Below the pieces are notes generated by a model, which had not been told where the DNA came from, searched no databases, and worked only from the letters and a program-made list of their open reading frames with translations. Below are positions 23,895-34,663 of a stretch of 64,000 bases of DNA, piece by piece. The stretch comes from Suillus spraguei (taxonomy: Eukaryota; Basidiomycota; Agaricomycetes; Boletales; Suillaceae), in the NCBI GenBank assembly GCA_016800925.1, contig JABCPU010000021.1, forward strand, positions 186,001-250,000, read 5' to 3'. The position numbers and the translations under genes were made by a program. The first letter of the stretch is position 1. Every line of letters begins with the position of its first letter.

Positions 23895-24615
23895 TCATTG
23901 GACAGAAGTAAGGCATTTGGCTACATGGAATGTAGGGGTGAACCAGAGATCAGCCACATATAGCATCTTTGGTACTGCTACTGCCTGATAAAGTTGGCGC
24001 ATTAGGTGTAGTGGTATTCCTTTGGCAGATGAGGAGAGACAATGTAGCTGGTATACATATACCATTCCTTTGGCTATGGCATTGTCCACTTGTGCATTCC
24101 AGCATAACTCTTGATCAACTATAACTCCCAGAAATTGATGTGTAGGTGTGGGTTGAATGATAGCACCCTGAATGTGCATATTAGAACAGTTCTTCTGATG
24201 ATTCATTGAGAAATTTATTAAGACAAATTTGTTAGTTTCAAACTTAGAATTATAATTTCTAGACCACTTGTATCCTCCTTCTCGATGTTCCAACATATCT
24301 GCCAAGATTGCATGTGTTGTTTCAAAGTCTTTGCCGATTGCAATAAATGCTGTGTCATCTACAAAAGCCAGTATCAGTTCCTTGAGTGCTTCATTACCTC
24401 TACGTTGTTTGGCAACTTCTACTAAGTCTGAACTATAGATTATGTATAGTATCATTGAAGGCGGATCACCTTGGCCAATTCTGTTGTTGATCTAAATCCA
24501 TTCAGAGGGGAAACTGTTGAACCTCAGTTGAGTCTGTCTGTTTGTTAGCACCCATTCTGTAAAATCAACTAGTTCACCTGGGATGCAATGACTTCATATA
24601 TTGTGAATGAGGTGT
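23895..24615 (-). pseudogene. LINE ORF2, C-terminal half of reverse transcriptase
   Basis: Joining 26,215 to 25,264-25,249 and 24,615 gives GAFPNTVTNTSFTIYEV and onward, showing that both LTRs are simple insertions. Downstream lie INNxIGQGDPPSM (RT block 4), YIIYSSDLVEVA and LAFVDDTAFIAIG with the catalytic FVDD. Stops and shifts occur between 24,455 and 24,600. Confidence 0.75.
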
Positions 24616-25248
24616 TGTTACGAACTGGGGTGGCATCACCAGCGACAGTGAAAAGACACAGACGGTCTGCTGGGAAGTTCTACAATGTCCAAAAGAGGAC
24701 AAGGTGAAAGTACAAGGAACGTGTTCCGAGTACAATCAAGGGTTCAGCCTCAAAGATAGATCTAAGAGGTTCTATGAGAATAGAGACTAAGGCTAAGGAG
24801 TGCTTAGACTTAGAGACGATTCAAGACGACTTAGGTTGGAGACCTAAGTGAAGGATGTTCCAGGTAAAACCCAGTAAGATTAAAGTAAAGAATCTACTAC
24901 AAGTACACTGTGCTTATATAGGTACATATGTGCACACAGACCAGGTAACCGTGGGAATATAAGTGCGTATCCTAATGAGGAAGGCATATATTGTACAAGC
25001 GTGTTGAAACGCATGAGTAAGGGATGAAAGCACGTGTTTAGCGTATGCGTATGCTAAACCGGCTGAGTCCGAGAATAGAGTCATGGGAATTCAGGACATC
25101 ACATGATATGACATATTGATGACGTATAGTTGAATCATATAGTCATGTGATGTCTGATGGAAGTGGAAGTGTCCAAGCAATAAGCTCCATATCACGTGAT
25201 ATACAAGAATAGAAAGGAAAATGAATAGGGGCACGTACGACTGTAACA
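24616..25248 (-). repeat. Solo LTR, family B, in the LINE RT gene
   Basis: TGTTACGAACTGGGG...GACTGTAACA, the reverse-orientation form of the family B LTR, flanked by direct repeats GGTGT (24,611-24,615 and 25,249-25,253). At 633 bp it is longer than the usual 475 bp, the extra sequence lying in the right-hand (U3) part. Confidence 0.9.
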
Positions 25249-25264
25249 GGTGTTTGGTAACTGT

Positions 25265-26214
25265 TGTAATGAACATATTGGCGCTGGGCTTAAAAGCCTA
25301 TCTTTTGACACTCATCTCACGTCTATAGGAGTTACCACTTGTCCATGGCCGTCTTACCCCTTTAGCAGTATTGGTGGCATCCCACACTTACCGTACACTG
25401 TACCGACTGCTGCACCATGTTCCACGTACCAATGTCCTCCCATGTCCTTGCCGCATCTGCATAGCTCCATTTGGTGCATCATTTGTTTTATGTTCGTTAT
25501 CACTGATTCCACGGCAAGTCTTATTACATGTTGCCTTGTGCCGCAGCGCCTTGCGCTATGTTTACATATGGCAGTTACTACACTCGAGCACTACTGATCT
25601 CGCCTAGAGTATTCTGAGTACATACGATTTAGGATATAAGCACTGCGTACCCCGCACAATACAGTACCTGATTTTACCCCATTGCATGTACTATAGGTCA
25701 GGATTATTGTCTAGCTCTGGATCTACCCAGTAGTAGACTTAGTCTTTAAAGTTCTTTACCACTCGTTAACCAATCATGCTCTTTCACTGTTACCGCTGGC
25801 ATACCACTGGACTTTTGATTGTTATTTTGACTGAACTTCTCACGCACCACTGCTTTACCGCTGAAAGTAATGCAGCCTTCATTACTGTTTCTTTGCACCG
25901 CTCGCAACCTTACCACTACCGCTCATCACCGCTCGCTCAACGCTACTGTTACAAGTATTATCTCAACCAAGGTAGCTCCGCTACATACGACGCTAGTTCC
26001 GGCAGCATCATCGCTGACCGTGGCAACTTACCGTTGACTACGATGCTTCATTCGCACATAAGTTTGACTTGAACTTGACCATACTGATAGGCATCCCCCT
26101 TTAGGGTCGAACCCTCTTGTTTTCACAAGTGAAGCAGACTAGATGGAGCGCAAGACTCACATACTAACTTAGGAGGTAGTTTATCTACAGCCCAGGTTAG
26201 GTTGTATCTTTACA
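25265..26214 (-). repeat. Solo LTR, family C (copia), in the LINE RT gene
   Basis: 950 bp, TGTAATGAACATATTGGCGC to ...GTATCTTTACA, reverse orientation. Flanked by ctgt on both sides (25,261-25,264 and 26,215-26,218). Rich in ccgc/accgc words such as taccgctgg and accgctcgc, the complement of the GCGGTAA motif. Confidence 0.85.
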
Positions 26215-26707
26215 CTGTGTTAGGGAAGGCTCCTTCTATGTCCAAAAACAATGCTGATGCGACCTTGCCTGTTCTCCAGGCATTCTTGACTGTTTCTTCT
26301 AGAAGGTGTAGAGAGTCTGTTGTTGAACGTCTGGGATGACCACCAAAATGGGTGTTGTGGGGTAGTTGGTACTGTTCTAGCATGTAGGTGAGGTGGTCTG
26401 CTACAACTGCAGTTAGTAATTTCCCCATGGTATTGATCAGGGCTATTGGATGGTAGGCTTTGGGTATCAAGTAGTCTGGTTTCCCTGGCTTACGTAGGAC
26501 TACCATTGTGAAGCTATTCCATGGTGCAAAGTATGTTCGATGAGAGAAGATGGCATTGAAGAGGTGCTTAAAGTAAGGGATGAGGAGGTCTGTGCATTGT
26601 TTGTAGACTATGTTACATATGCCATCTGGGCCTGGTGCCTTTAATCTGCTGAGCTTGAGGATGGCATCTTTGATCTCAGATTGGCTGAAAGGGATGTGAC
26701 ATTCCAC
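26215..26707 (-). pseudogene. LINE ORF2, N-terminal half of reverse transcriptase
   Basis: RT blocks 0-3: PFSQSEIKDAILKLSRLKAP, then GPDGICNIVYKQC, MVVLRKPGKPDY, AYHPIALINTMGKLL, HFGGHPRRSTTDSL and ALFLDIEGAFPNTV, where the D of FLDIEGAF is the first catalytic Asp. The frame is open for 165 codons and is cut by the C LTR at 26,214. Confidence 0.75.
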
Positions 26708-26709
26708 TG

Positions 26710-27704
26710 GATTGGGGTATATTACATCAGGTGGGATGGAGTTAGTAGCAGGAGGCAGAGGAAAGAAGGAGTCAGTGACAATTATGCTTTTTCTTGGTTG
26801 GTATTGGCCTCTAGGAATAAACAGTCAGGACACTTGACTTTAAGGGTCAGGATTATTGTCTTTCCTCCATCCTTTGGTTCTGACAAAATATATTTGTTAG
26901 CAGTCCATACATCATTACCTTTGATGTCTTCCAGCCATTTGATCTAGTGCTGCTTTTTCATCTCCTCAATCTCCTTGCCATACCTGTTCTTGATGATCTT
27001 GAGTTCTTCATGGCAAGTGTAGGTCGGGATTCCTCTCATTTGGTATGATAACTTGCTGAGTTCATTAACCTGTCTATGGAGCTTGGTCAGTTCCCAAGTC
27101 TACCATTGCTTGGAGTGGGGGCATGGCTTGGAGAGAGGGATTTTGGCATTGATGGTGTTGCTGATGGCTTGGGTAAGATATGTGGCAACTTGCTGGAATT
27201 TGTTATCTGATGCCAATGGCACTGGGGGGTGAGGTGCTAGGATTTGGCCAAGGTGTTCCTTAAAGTCGTCCCAATCAACATTGTGCCAGTTCTTGTGGGG
27301 TTCTTCATTCAGCTTTGGCATTTTGAGGTCAAGTATCAGCTGAATAGGGACGTGATCAGTTTTTGGGCCTCATTGACTAGGATTTGTGTTGCAAGAGATG
27401 ACTGTGTTGAGGAGATGTTCAGTTCCCAGAATGTTGTCGGGCTGCATCCAGTTATCAGAGACCATGGATTGAAGGGTAGGTATTCTGCATGGGAGCAGCT
27501 GGATCAGGTCATAGTTGGCTATCAGGTTGATGAGCAGGTTTGCTGCTGTGTAGTTGAAGGGGTGGTGGTTGTGGGTCGCTTCCCATAGCAGGTGGTGACA
27601 ATTCAAATTGCCCATCCAGATCATATGGTCATTCTCAGATGAGATAATGTCTCCGAGGTTACATTCTAGAAAGGAATCAAGAGTGGTTAGTGTGTCTTGT
27701 GATA
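26710..27704 (-). pseudogene. LINE ORF2, rest of endonuclease and linker
   Basis: Resumes beyond the Tc1-like insertion with ISQDTLTTLDSFLECNLGD, then HMIWMGNLNCHHLLWE, the WxGDxNxHHxxW endonuclease motif in which the metal-binding Asp of GDxN is Asn (GNLN). Further on comes the linker with the frame at 27,321-27,100 (NWHNVDWDDFKEHL). Frame breaks occur near 27,370 and after 27,100. Confidence 0.65.
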
Positions 27705-27706
27705 TA

Positions 27707-27919
27707 CAGTGGCTCAAAAAACTGTCCGCATGTTTTGGCATTTTTCACTATCTATAATATTGTGTGAGAACAAACAAATGCCTCAAAAACATGCTTATAC
27801 CACATTGTAGTATGGCTTCAGGGCTTTCATTTGAGCCCTACACCGTGGGAATCGGTGGAGATATGGTGGAGATACAAGGCTCACAAAATGGTGACTCATG
27901 CGGACAGTTTTTTGACTCA
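27707..27919 (+). repeat. Left TIR of the Tc1-like element, itself an inverted-repeat unit
   Basis: Outer motif 27,710-27,732 (tggctcaaaaaactgtccgc, then atg) and inner motif 27,897-27,919 (catgcggacagttttttgac, then tca) are reverse complements at 21 of 23 positions. They may be paired transposase sites. Confidence 0.8.
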
Positions 27920-27946
27920 AGTATTTTACAGTAATAACCAGGTATT

Positions 27947-28963
27947 CTAGTATTTTGTATGACCTCCCTTGGCTTTAATTACTGCCTCTATCCTTCTAGG
28001 CATACTCTCAATTAATTTCTGGCAATCCTCAGCTGTGATCTTCCCCCATTCCACTGCTACTCTCTCCCAAAGCTCCCATACTCCTTTAGGGGGGTTTTCA
28101 TAGGCTTGAAGCTTTTTCTTGAGTGTTCCCCAGAGATGTTCAATGACATTGACATCAGGAGACTGTGCTGGCCAGTCAAGAACATTGATGTTATGTTCTT
28201 CAAACCATTCCCTAGCTCTTCTGGATGTGTGCTTGGGATCATTATCCTGTTAGAAAATGATATCTTCTTCATCAATTCCTGATTCTGCCAAGCTAGGCAG
28301 CAAGTGGTCATTTAAAATGTCCACATACTGCTCAGCATTCATCTTCCCCTCAACCTCAGCAAGCATTCCCACACCATTCCATCCCATACAGCCCCATACC
28401 ATTAAAGAACCTCCTCCAAACTTGACAGTCCCATTAACCTCTCTGTCTGTTAGGCCATCTCCCTTCTTTTTCCATACATACACCTTCCCATCTGACCCAA
28501 TCCTATTGATTTTGGTCTCATCTGACCATATAACATGCTTCCAGTTCTCTACAGTCCAGTGTTGATGAGCTAAGGCAAAGGCTAGTCTTCTCTGCCTATG
28601 TTTGATGGAGAGAAGAGGTTTTTTCTTCTTTGTTACTGCCTTGAGATGAGCTGCCTTGAGAACATTCCTCACAGTTTGTGAAGAGACAGGGGTAGTGATG
28701 GTGGAATTGATATAATGGGTGGCTTGGACAGCATTATCAGCCTTTCCTGTAGTGATATGTTGGATAATAGCCCTTTTGTCAGTAGAGGTAAGCTTGGATG
28801 GACGTCCTCCACAAGAGTTTTCCTTGTCTGGGTGGCTTTCTTTGATGAACTTGGCCACAGTGGACTTGCATACTCCAGTTCTAGAGGAAATTTGGCTAGC
28901 AGAGAGGCCAGCATAAGACAGAGAGAGGATATTATCTCTTTGAGCAGAGGAGATGGCTTTCAT
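27947..28963 (-). pseudogene. Tc1-like transposase with one nonsense codon
   Basis: Cut-and-paste transposase, 338 codons from MKAISSAQRDNILSL to KGGHTKY. N-terminal helix-turn-helix pair (NILSLSYAGLSASQISSRTG, VCKSTVAKFIKE) with GRPSKL as the AT-hook-like linker. Catalytic triad: D in VIWSDETKINRIG, D in QDNDPKHTSRR, E in DVNVIEHLWG, with 34 residues between the last two (DD34E). The frame is unbroken except for TAA at 28,250-28,252, where family members have Gln (CAA) before QDND, which would cut off the last two catalytic residues. Confidence 0.88.
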
Positions 28964-29109
28964 GGTGATTATGACTATGATACATGAGATATTCTGGTTT
29001 ATATAGTTAGATATAGTCATAAAATAACATAATGACACCATTTTATAATTTATATAATAGTGGCATGATTTTTATGGTGTCATAAATAATGATTTATATA
29101 GTTTTAATA

Positions 29110-29323
29110 TACACTCAAAAAACTGTCCACATGAGTCATCATTTTATAAGCCTTATATCTCCACCATATCTCCGCCGATTCCCACAGTGTAGGGCTCAAA
29201 TAAAAGCCCTGAAGCCATACTACAATGTGGTATAAGTATGTCCTTGAGGAATTTGTTCATTCTCACACAATATCATAGATAGTGAAAAATGTCAAAACAT
29301 GCGGACAGTTTTTTGAGCCACTG
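29110..29323 (-). repeat. Right TIR of the Tc1-like element
   Basis: Inverted copy of 27,707-27,919, differing at scattered sites, for example ccacatg for ccgcatg in the inner motif (a CpG transition). Outer end tttttgagccactg, then TA. Confidence 0.8.
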
Positions 29324-29325
29324 TA

Positions 29326-29690
29326 CAGTCATTGTATATGTTAAATATGGTACATCAACCAAATGGCCCAGAGATTTGAGTTATTACAATGTCTGAGGAG
29401 GGGAATGAGATCTGTTTCCAGGAGTTAGTATTTACTGAGGTGTTGATTAGGGTGATGGCCTGTGAGCGTATTTTGGGGTGGGAGTAATGCTGAGATAGGT
29501 ATCAAACATGCCAATGGTGGTTGGTGCACATATTATGCAGAAAGTTAATATGAGGTTCTTGTATGACCATGATATCCCAGTCTATGGTGTGGCAATTATT
29601 AAGAAGAGAGGCTTGAGCTACCATTGATGTATTGAGATTCTGTTGCCATATATGGAGTCTGACATTAGATTTGTTAGTTTGTTCAGTCAT
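29326..29690 (-). pseudogene. LINE ORF2, start of the endonuclease domain
   Basis: Starts MTEQTNKSNVRLHIWQQNLN at 29,690, with WQQNLNTSMVAQASLLNN and WDIMVIQEPHINF, the first motifs (QN and QEP) of the exonuclease-endonuclease-phosphatase fold that nicks target DNA. In frame it reaches SSDIVITQISGPFG, a TGA where Arg (CGA) is likely, and CTIFNIYNDC at the Tc1-like insertion. The region 29,700-30,063 is the ORF1-ORF2 spacer or ORF1 tail and shows no clear motif. Confidence 0.65.
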
Positions 29691-30063
29691 AATTAGAAGG
29701 AGAAGGTGAGTTGCTGTCAGATGGTTCAGAACCCCAATTTTGAGTTGATGGTCCTGTGATGAAAGAATGGATGCTGGGGTCTTGGGGGCACTGAGGAGAT
29801 GTGTACCTGCAAGTTGGTCAATGCGAGAAGTCTAGTCGTGCTTGGTGGAGCTGAGCTGGGCCAGAGTTGTGGAGTTGTTGTGGGGATGGGCGCTATAGAG
29901 AAACAATGCTGCCTGGGGGGACAGGTATAAGAAGCAGGGAGCAGTATGTTCAGCCCAAAGGGCTTCTGACTAGCCAAAACTCAAGGGAAGGGGAGAGGAA
30001 ACAGTCAAAGACAGTGGTAGTGTTCACTTTAGAAAACTAGGTATCCAGGAGCTAACTAGTGAG

Positions 30064-30520
30064 TGTTATGAACTGGGGTGGCGTCACCAGCGACAGTGAA
30101 AAGACACTGACAGTCTGCTGGGAAGTGGACAAGGTGAAAGTACAAGGAACGTGTTCCAAGTACGATCAAGGGTTCAGCCTCAAAGACAAGTCTAAGAGGT
30201 ATCCGCGAGAATAGAGACTAAGGCTAAGGAGTGCTTAGACTTAGAGACGATTCAAGATGACTTAGGTTAGAGACCTAAGCAAAGGAGATTCCAGGTAAAA
30301 CCCAGTAAGATTAAAGTAAAGAATCTACTACAAGTACACCATGCTTAAATAGACCAATATGTGCGCATGGACCAAAAGAGACGTGGGAATGTAAGTGCGT
30401 ATCCAAAGAAGGAAGGCAACTATAGTACAAATGCATTGAGCATATGAGTCAGAGTCATGTTACGTAATGTACAAGGTAAATGAAGTAGAAAAATGAATAG
30501 GGGCACGTACAATTGTAACA
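30064..30520 (-). repeat. 3' LTR of B-I
   Basis: 457 bp, TGTTATGAACTGG...CAATTGTAACA. Differs from its partner by CpG-type transitions (for example ttatg versus ttacg at the terminus). Confidence 0.95.
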
Positions 30521-30552
30521 TTACCCCCGTTTTACACGTAAAGTCACCGACT

Positions 30553-31907
30553 TTAGTCATCTTGGTTCTCATAGTAAACAGGATCATCGCTCCACTCATA
30601 GTCCTCGTCAGCAAAGGACTTGCTTCTCATATACGCAGCTTCTTCAAGACCGGCGCGCCGTTTGGAATCCTTCCTCTTTTCTGCTTGAATATGTTCATCG
30701 TCAAGCCATTGCTCCCAAGTGCGAAGTGCGTCATAGAACCCTCGTCTTTCCAGGTTAACTCGAAGGGAGGAGGTCCGACTCGTTGGGGACAATAAATGGA
30801 TAGGTGAGTAGGCGACCAATATCTGCAAACCTTGCACTGATATTCCGCACAATTCTTCTGACGATGTCCAAGCAGTCCACAGATGCGGCATTTCATATTC
30901 TCGTCAGGATTGGAGTGAACTTTGCATAGTGGTGATGGGGAGATGATGGGTGTGGGACTGGTAGATCTGGCGCGTTTCTTCCCCTTATTCCTCCTCATGC
31001 GTTTTAAGGTAAGGGTATTTTCACGCCTAAGCTGCGTCTGCTGGGCAGGAGTAAGAGTGTATGCGGATACAGGAAGGTCAGGAGTAGTTCCCCGTTCAGC
31101 AACCGCAAGGAGTTCATTAGAAGAAGAGGAGGAGGTTATGCCGAAGTCTTTCACTAAGACCGGCGAAACAGGATCCATTGGACCAAATGACAATGGGATA
31201 GACATGGGGGGATGTATATGAAGGTTGCGAAGTCGAGGGCCGAGTGTTACCAATTCAATGGCAGGGATCCCTAGTAATTTAGCGGCCTCACACTGTTCTA
31301 GTGTGCAAGGTTCATACAGCCATGTGGGATGGTCATGGGAGACTGTGATGGGGGGCGGTGAAACTGGTTGTTCAATAGGGGATGGGGTTCGTGGAGAAGC
31401 GAGGTCGGCTTGTGTTTGCTGTAGATCGGTGATGGCTTCTTCGACTAAATTTCTGGCCGCTCTAGTTTCAGCGACTGATTGCTGGATGGTTTCGACAACC
31501 ATATTGGTGAGTTGTCCGATCTCTTGCACAGCAGTTCATAAGCCAGCAAAGGCGTCAAGACTAGAATACATGCGCGAAGAAGTGGGTGCTGGAATAGGAA
31601 GTGGCGTATCTTCCTGCGGAGAGGGAGGTCGAGCAACACCTGCTCGACGTTCAGCAATGATGTGAATAGCTTCTTCAACATCATTCTTAAAAGAATTGGG
31701 AAGCAACAACATAGCGTAAGCATGAATGTGTTTTTGAAGATGAAGGAAACGGTGACGGAGTGTAATTTCTGTTGTGTCTTTGGCAGTGGCTTCAATGTAG
31801 GAGGTGTTGTCGATTTTGGCGGTGAGAGTTCCATAGTTTTCAGCTTCAGAGTCGGAGTCATTGTTGGCAATGGTGACGGGGGTGATGTAGGCAGTGGGGA
31901 AAGACAT
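30553..31907 (-). pseudogene. ORF3 of B-I: extra zinc-knuckle protein after pol (frame broken)
   Basis: Three segments in different frames: 31,907-31,536 (MSFPTAYITPV to SLDAFAGL), 31,529-about 30,740 (EIGQLTNMVVETIQQSVAET through CRICGLLGHRQKNC to FELTWKDEG) and about 30,760-30,553 (GFYDALRTWEQWLDDEHIQA to DPVYYENQDD). Layout: acidic start, long helical/coiled region, Pro-rich stretch, basic patch RMRRNKGKKRAR, CCHC knuckle, a second C-x2-C-x6-H-x4-C finger (CKVCRYWSPTHLSIYC), acidic C-terminus. B-II encodes the same protein. Relative to B-II, 37-38 residues are missing after IDNTSYIEA. Function unknown; nucleic-acid binding is inferred. Confidence 0.75.
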
Positions 31908-31960
31908 TTCGATGTTGGTAGTTGATCAAGTGCTAGTGCGGTTGATTGACTGAAGGATAA

Positions 31961-34663
31961 TCAGAGGGCATGTTGCTTCTTATAAGCATTCAAGATTCGA
32001 GCGGAGTTCTTCAAGTTCTTTTCTGGGAGCCATTCGTTATCTCCCGATGAATATCCTTTCCAAGAAACGAGATATCGTCGGCGAGCGCCAGTTCCTTTGT
32101 GAGAAAGGATAGCTTCTATTTCATATTCTTCTTCTTCTTTGATGATATCAGGTGGTGGTTCAGGGAAGTTCGGACCGTGTACGTCCGTTTCGCTATAGGA
32201 CGACAAGACAGAAGCATGGAAGGTGGGGTGGATCTTCCATTGCAGAGGAAGTTTGAGTGTGAACGTGATGGGTGATAAGACATCGATGATCGGGAAAGGT
32301 CCATATCGTTTCGGTGCCAATTTCCTTGATGGGAGTTTGAGTCTAAGATTAGCGGCAGATAGCCAAACCTTATCTCCGATCTTCCATGGAATGTACTTAT
32401 CTCCTCGGGATCGTTCAGCCATCATTTGCATTGCAATGTTATGGCAAGCGATTGCTTCTTCTCTTATCTTCTGCAGAGATCGTACTCGATCTTCTGCTGC
32501 GGGGACGGATGAATGAGGGATAAGGTGAGGGACAGCGCGTGGTTTATATCCCATCATCAAATAGAAGGGTGATGCATTCCTTGCATCATGTTTTCGGTGG
32601 TTGTGGACGAATTCGGCGATTGGTAGATGTTCTACCCAATCTTCAGGATTGTTTTGACAATAAATGCGTAGATATGTTTCGAGTTCTTGATTTAGCCTTT
32701 CAGTTTGACCATCAGTCTGTGGGTGATAAGCCGTGGATGGAGCGATGACGTAGTCAAGAAGTCTGGCAAGTTCCTTTGAGAAGCAAGATAGGAATTGCGG
32801 TCCTCGATCCGAGATAACTTTGTCGTGGAGTCCAAATCGTCGGTAGACATGTTTCAAAAATAGTTTAGCAACGCCTTCGGAAGTGATGGTTTTCAGACAA
32901 GGGATAATAATTACCCCCTTCATAAGGCCATGGTCTACCACGACCATGATACTGTCAAAGCCTCCAGAGACAGGGAGATCAGTGATAAGATCGACAGAGA
33001 CCTGAGAAAACGGGCGAACTGCTGATGAAGGGATAGGCGTGAGAGGGGGTTGAACAGGGTGAGTATCGGCCTTCATCTGCTGACAAAGGGCGCAACCCTC
33101 AACGTATTTCCGAATGTAAGAGCCCATTGCAGGCCACCAGGCTTCCCGCTTCACGAGTTCTTCAGTTTTGAATCTGCCGGGGTGTCCGGTGGTAGGATGA
33201 TCATGATATCGTTTCAAAATATCGGGATGGTGTGCCGGAGGAATATAGGCATGATTCTTAAAATAGAGGACGTTCTCCTCAATCTTCCAGTTGGAGAGTG
33301 CCGATTTCATAGGAGGAAGGCACACGCCATCAAGGGCGTCGGATGCTGTTTTAAAAACAGGGTCGTCAAGAGGGTCAGAGGATGACAAGACATCCTTTAG
33401 ATCGGTGTCAATTAGATGAACAAAAAGAGCGCCAGGGAGGAGGGTCTGGTCTTCGTTATCGTTTTTACCGGAGTTGTAGTCGGGCCAACGGGAGAGTGCA
33501 TCAGGTACTGCTAATTTAGTCCCTGCAACGTGATGCAGTTCAATGTCATAGATAGATAAAATCAATTGCCAATGTGCTTGGCGACGGGTAAGCTTCTGTG
33601 CACTTCGAAAGTACAGAAGGTTCTTGTGGTCGGTGAATACCAGGACAGGGTGTGGGTTTCCTTCGAGATAATGACGCCATTCGTTCAATGCCCGGATCAC
33701 GGCAAGGAGTTCCCGATCAAAGATCTGATAGTTTCGTTCCGCGGGGTTCAAAGACTGTGAGAGGTATGCACATGGGTGATAAACACCATTCTCATCAGTC
33801 TGCAGGAGAACTCCGCCAGTTGCTACGAGTGAAGCGTCGGTAGCAATGGCAAATTGCCGGGAAGGATCAGGGTTACGGAGTACTGGTTGGGATATAAAGT
33901 GTCGTTTTAGTTCTTCGAAGGTGTCCATACATTCAGTTGACCAATCAAAGGCCTTATCTTTCTTTGTCAAATCGATAAGAGGTCGGGTGATGTCAGAATA
34001 GTGGGAAATGAACGTGCGGTAAAAGTTGCAAAAGCCGAGGAACGACCGAACATCTTTTACAGATTTCGGAACTGGCCATTCGGAGATTCCCTTGGTCTTG
34101 GCAGTATCCATAGCAACTTGTCCGGGGCGAATTATCATTCCGAGGTATTCCACTTCTTCCGCATCGAAGGTGCATTTCTCTGGTTTTAGGAACAAATGTT
34201 CCTTTCGTATTTTCATCAAAACCCGTCTTGTCCGTTCGCGGTGTTCTGCCATTGTTGTAGAGAAAATCAGGATATCGTCCATGTAGATAACCATCCATCC
34301 TTCATTGATTTCCTGTTGGAAGGTGCGATTCATATATGCTTGAAAAGTTGCTGGGGAATTGCAGAGGCCAAAGAACATGACGTTCGGTTCAAAGAGGCCG
34401 AATTCCGTAGTAAAAGCAGCTTTCCACCTATCATCAGGATGGATGCGAATATTGTTATAGCCGGACCGGATATCCATTTTCATAAAGAACTGTGCATTGT
34501 GAAGGCGTGCGACGAGGGAAATAGGAAGCGGGAGCGGATAGGCATTCTTGATCGTCCAATCGTTGATGTAGCAGTAATCTTGACAGGGACGCAATTCGCC
34601 ACTCTTTTTCCCACAAAGAAGAAGCCACTGGCTTGGGGTGACTTTGATTCTGAGATGAAACAT
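31961..34663 (-). CDS. RT-RNase H-integrase-chromodomain of B-I
   Basis: 900 codons, open throughout, -1 relative to the protease frame. True sequence begins near KKSGELRPCQDY (about residue 19). RT: DIRSGYNNIRIHPDDRWKAA, VIYMDDILIFS. RNase H: FAIATDASLVATGGVLLQ. Integrase: finger HDHPTTGHPGRF ... CALCQQMK, then DDE in [22 protein letters not shown] and [12 protein letters not shown]. Chromodomain: YEIEAILSHKGTGARRRYLV, then SWKGYSSGDNEWLPEKNL. Pol ends after YKKQHAL, 16 codons earlier than in B-II because of a one-base indel. Confidence 0.92.
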   Translation of the reverse strand: MFHLRIKVTPSQWLLLCGKKSGELRPCQDYCYINDWTIKNAYPLPLPISLVARLHNAQFFMKMDIRSGYNNIRIHPDDRWKAAFTTEFGLFEPNVMFFGLCNSPATFQAYMNRTFQQEINEGWMVIYMDDILIFSTTMAEHRERTRRVLMKIRKEHLFLKPEKCTFDAEEVEYLGMIIRPGQVAMDTAKTKGISEWPVPKSVKDVRSFLGFCNFYRTFISHYSDITRPLIDLTKKDKAFDWSTECMDTFEELKRHFISQPVLRNPDPSRQFAIATDASLVATGGVLLQTDENGVYHPCAYLSQSLNPAERNYQIFDRELLAVIRALNEWRHYLEGNPHPVLVFTDHKNLLYFRSAQKLTRRQAHWQLILSIYDIELHHVAGTKLAVPDALSRWPDYNSGKNDNEDQTLLPGALFVHLIDTDLKDVLSSSDPLDDPVFKTASDALDGVCLPPMKSALSNWKIEENVLYFKNHAYIPPAHHPDILKRYHDHPTTGHPGRFKTEELVKREAWWPAMGSYIRKYVEGCALCQQMKADTHPVQPPLTPIPSSAVRPFSQVSVDLITDLPVSGGFDSIMVVVDHGLMKGVIIIPCLKTITSEGVAKLFLKHVYRRFGLHDKVISDRGPQFLSCFSKELARLLDYVIAPSTAYHPQTDGQTERLNQELETYLRIYCQNNPEDWVEHLPIAEFVHNHRKHDARNASPFYLMMGYKPRAVPHLIPHSSVPAAEDRVRSLQKIREEAIACHNIAMQMMAERSRGDKYIPWKIGDKVWLSAANLRLKLPSRKLAPKRYGPFPIIDVLSPITFTLKLPLQWKIHPTFHASVLSSYSETDVHGPNFPEPPPDIIKEEEEYEIEAILSHKGTGARRRYLVSWKGYSSGDNEWLPEKNLKNSARILNAYKKQHAL

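Larger units (their letters stand above)
27707..29323 (-). mobile_element. Tc1-like DD34E DNA transposon in the LINE
   Basis: 1,617 bp between TA dinucleotides (27,705-27,706 and 29,324-29,325), with TIRs of about 212 bp beginning CAGTGGCTCAAAAAAC. Each TIR itself starts and ends with an inverted about 23-bp motif containing CTGTCCGCATG. It encodes one transposase on the minus strand. Confidence 0.9.

Noticed and set aside
28057..28311. Separate 84-aa protein at the end of the Tc1-like element
   Set aside because: It is a shadow frame; the transposase frame itself continues past the single TAA with QDNDPKHTSRR and IEHLWG.
30627..31529. ORF3 as an envelope-like gene making the element an errantivirus relative
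   Set aside because: No signal peptide, transmembrane segment or furin-like site; it has zinc knuckles and coiled coils.
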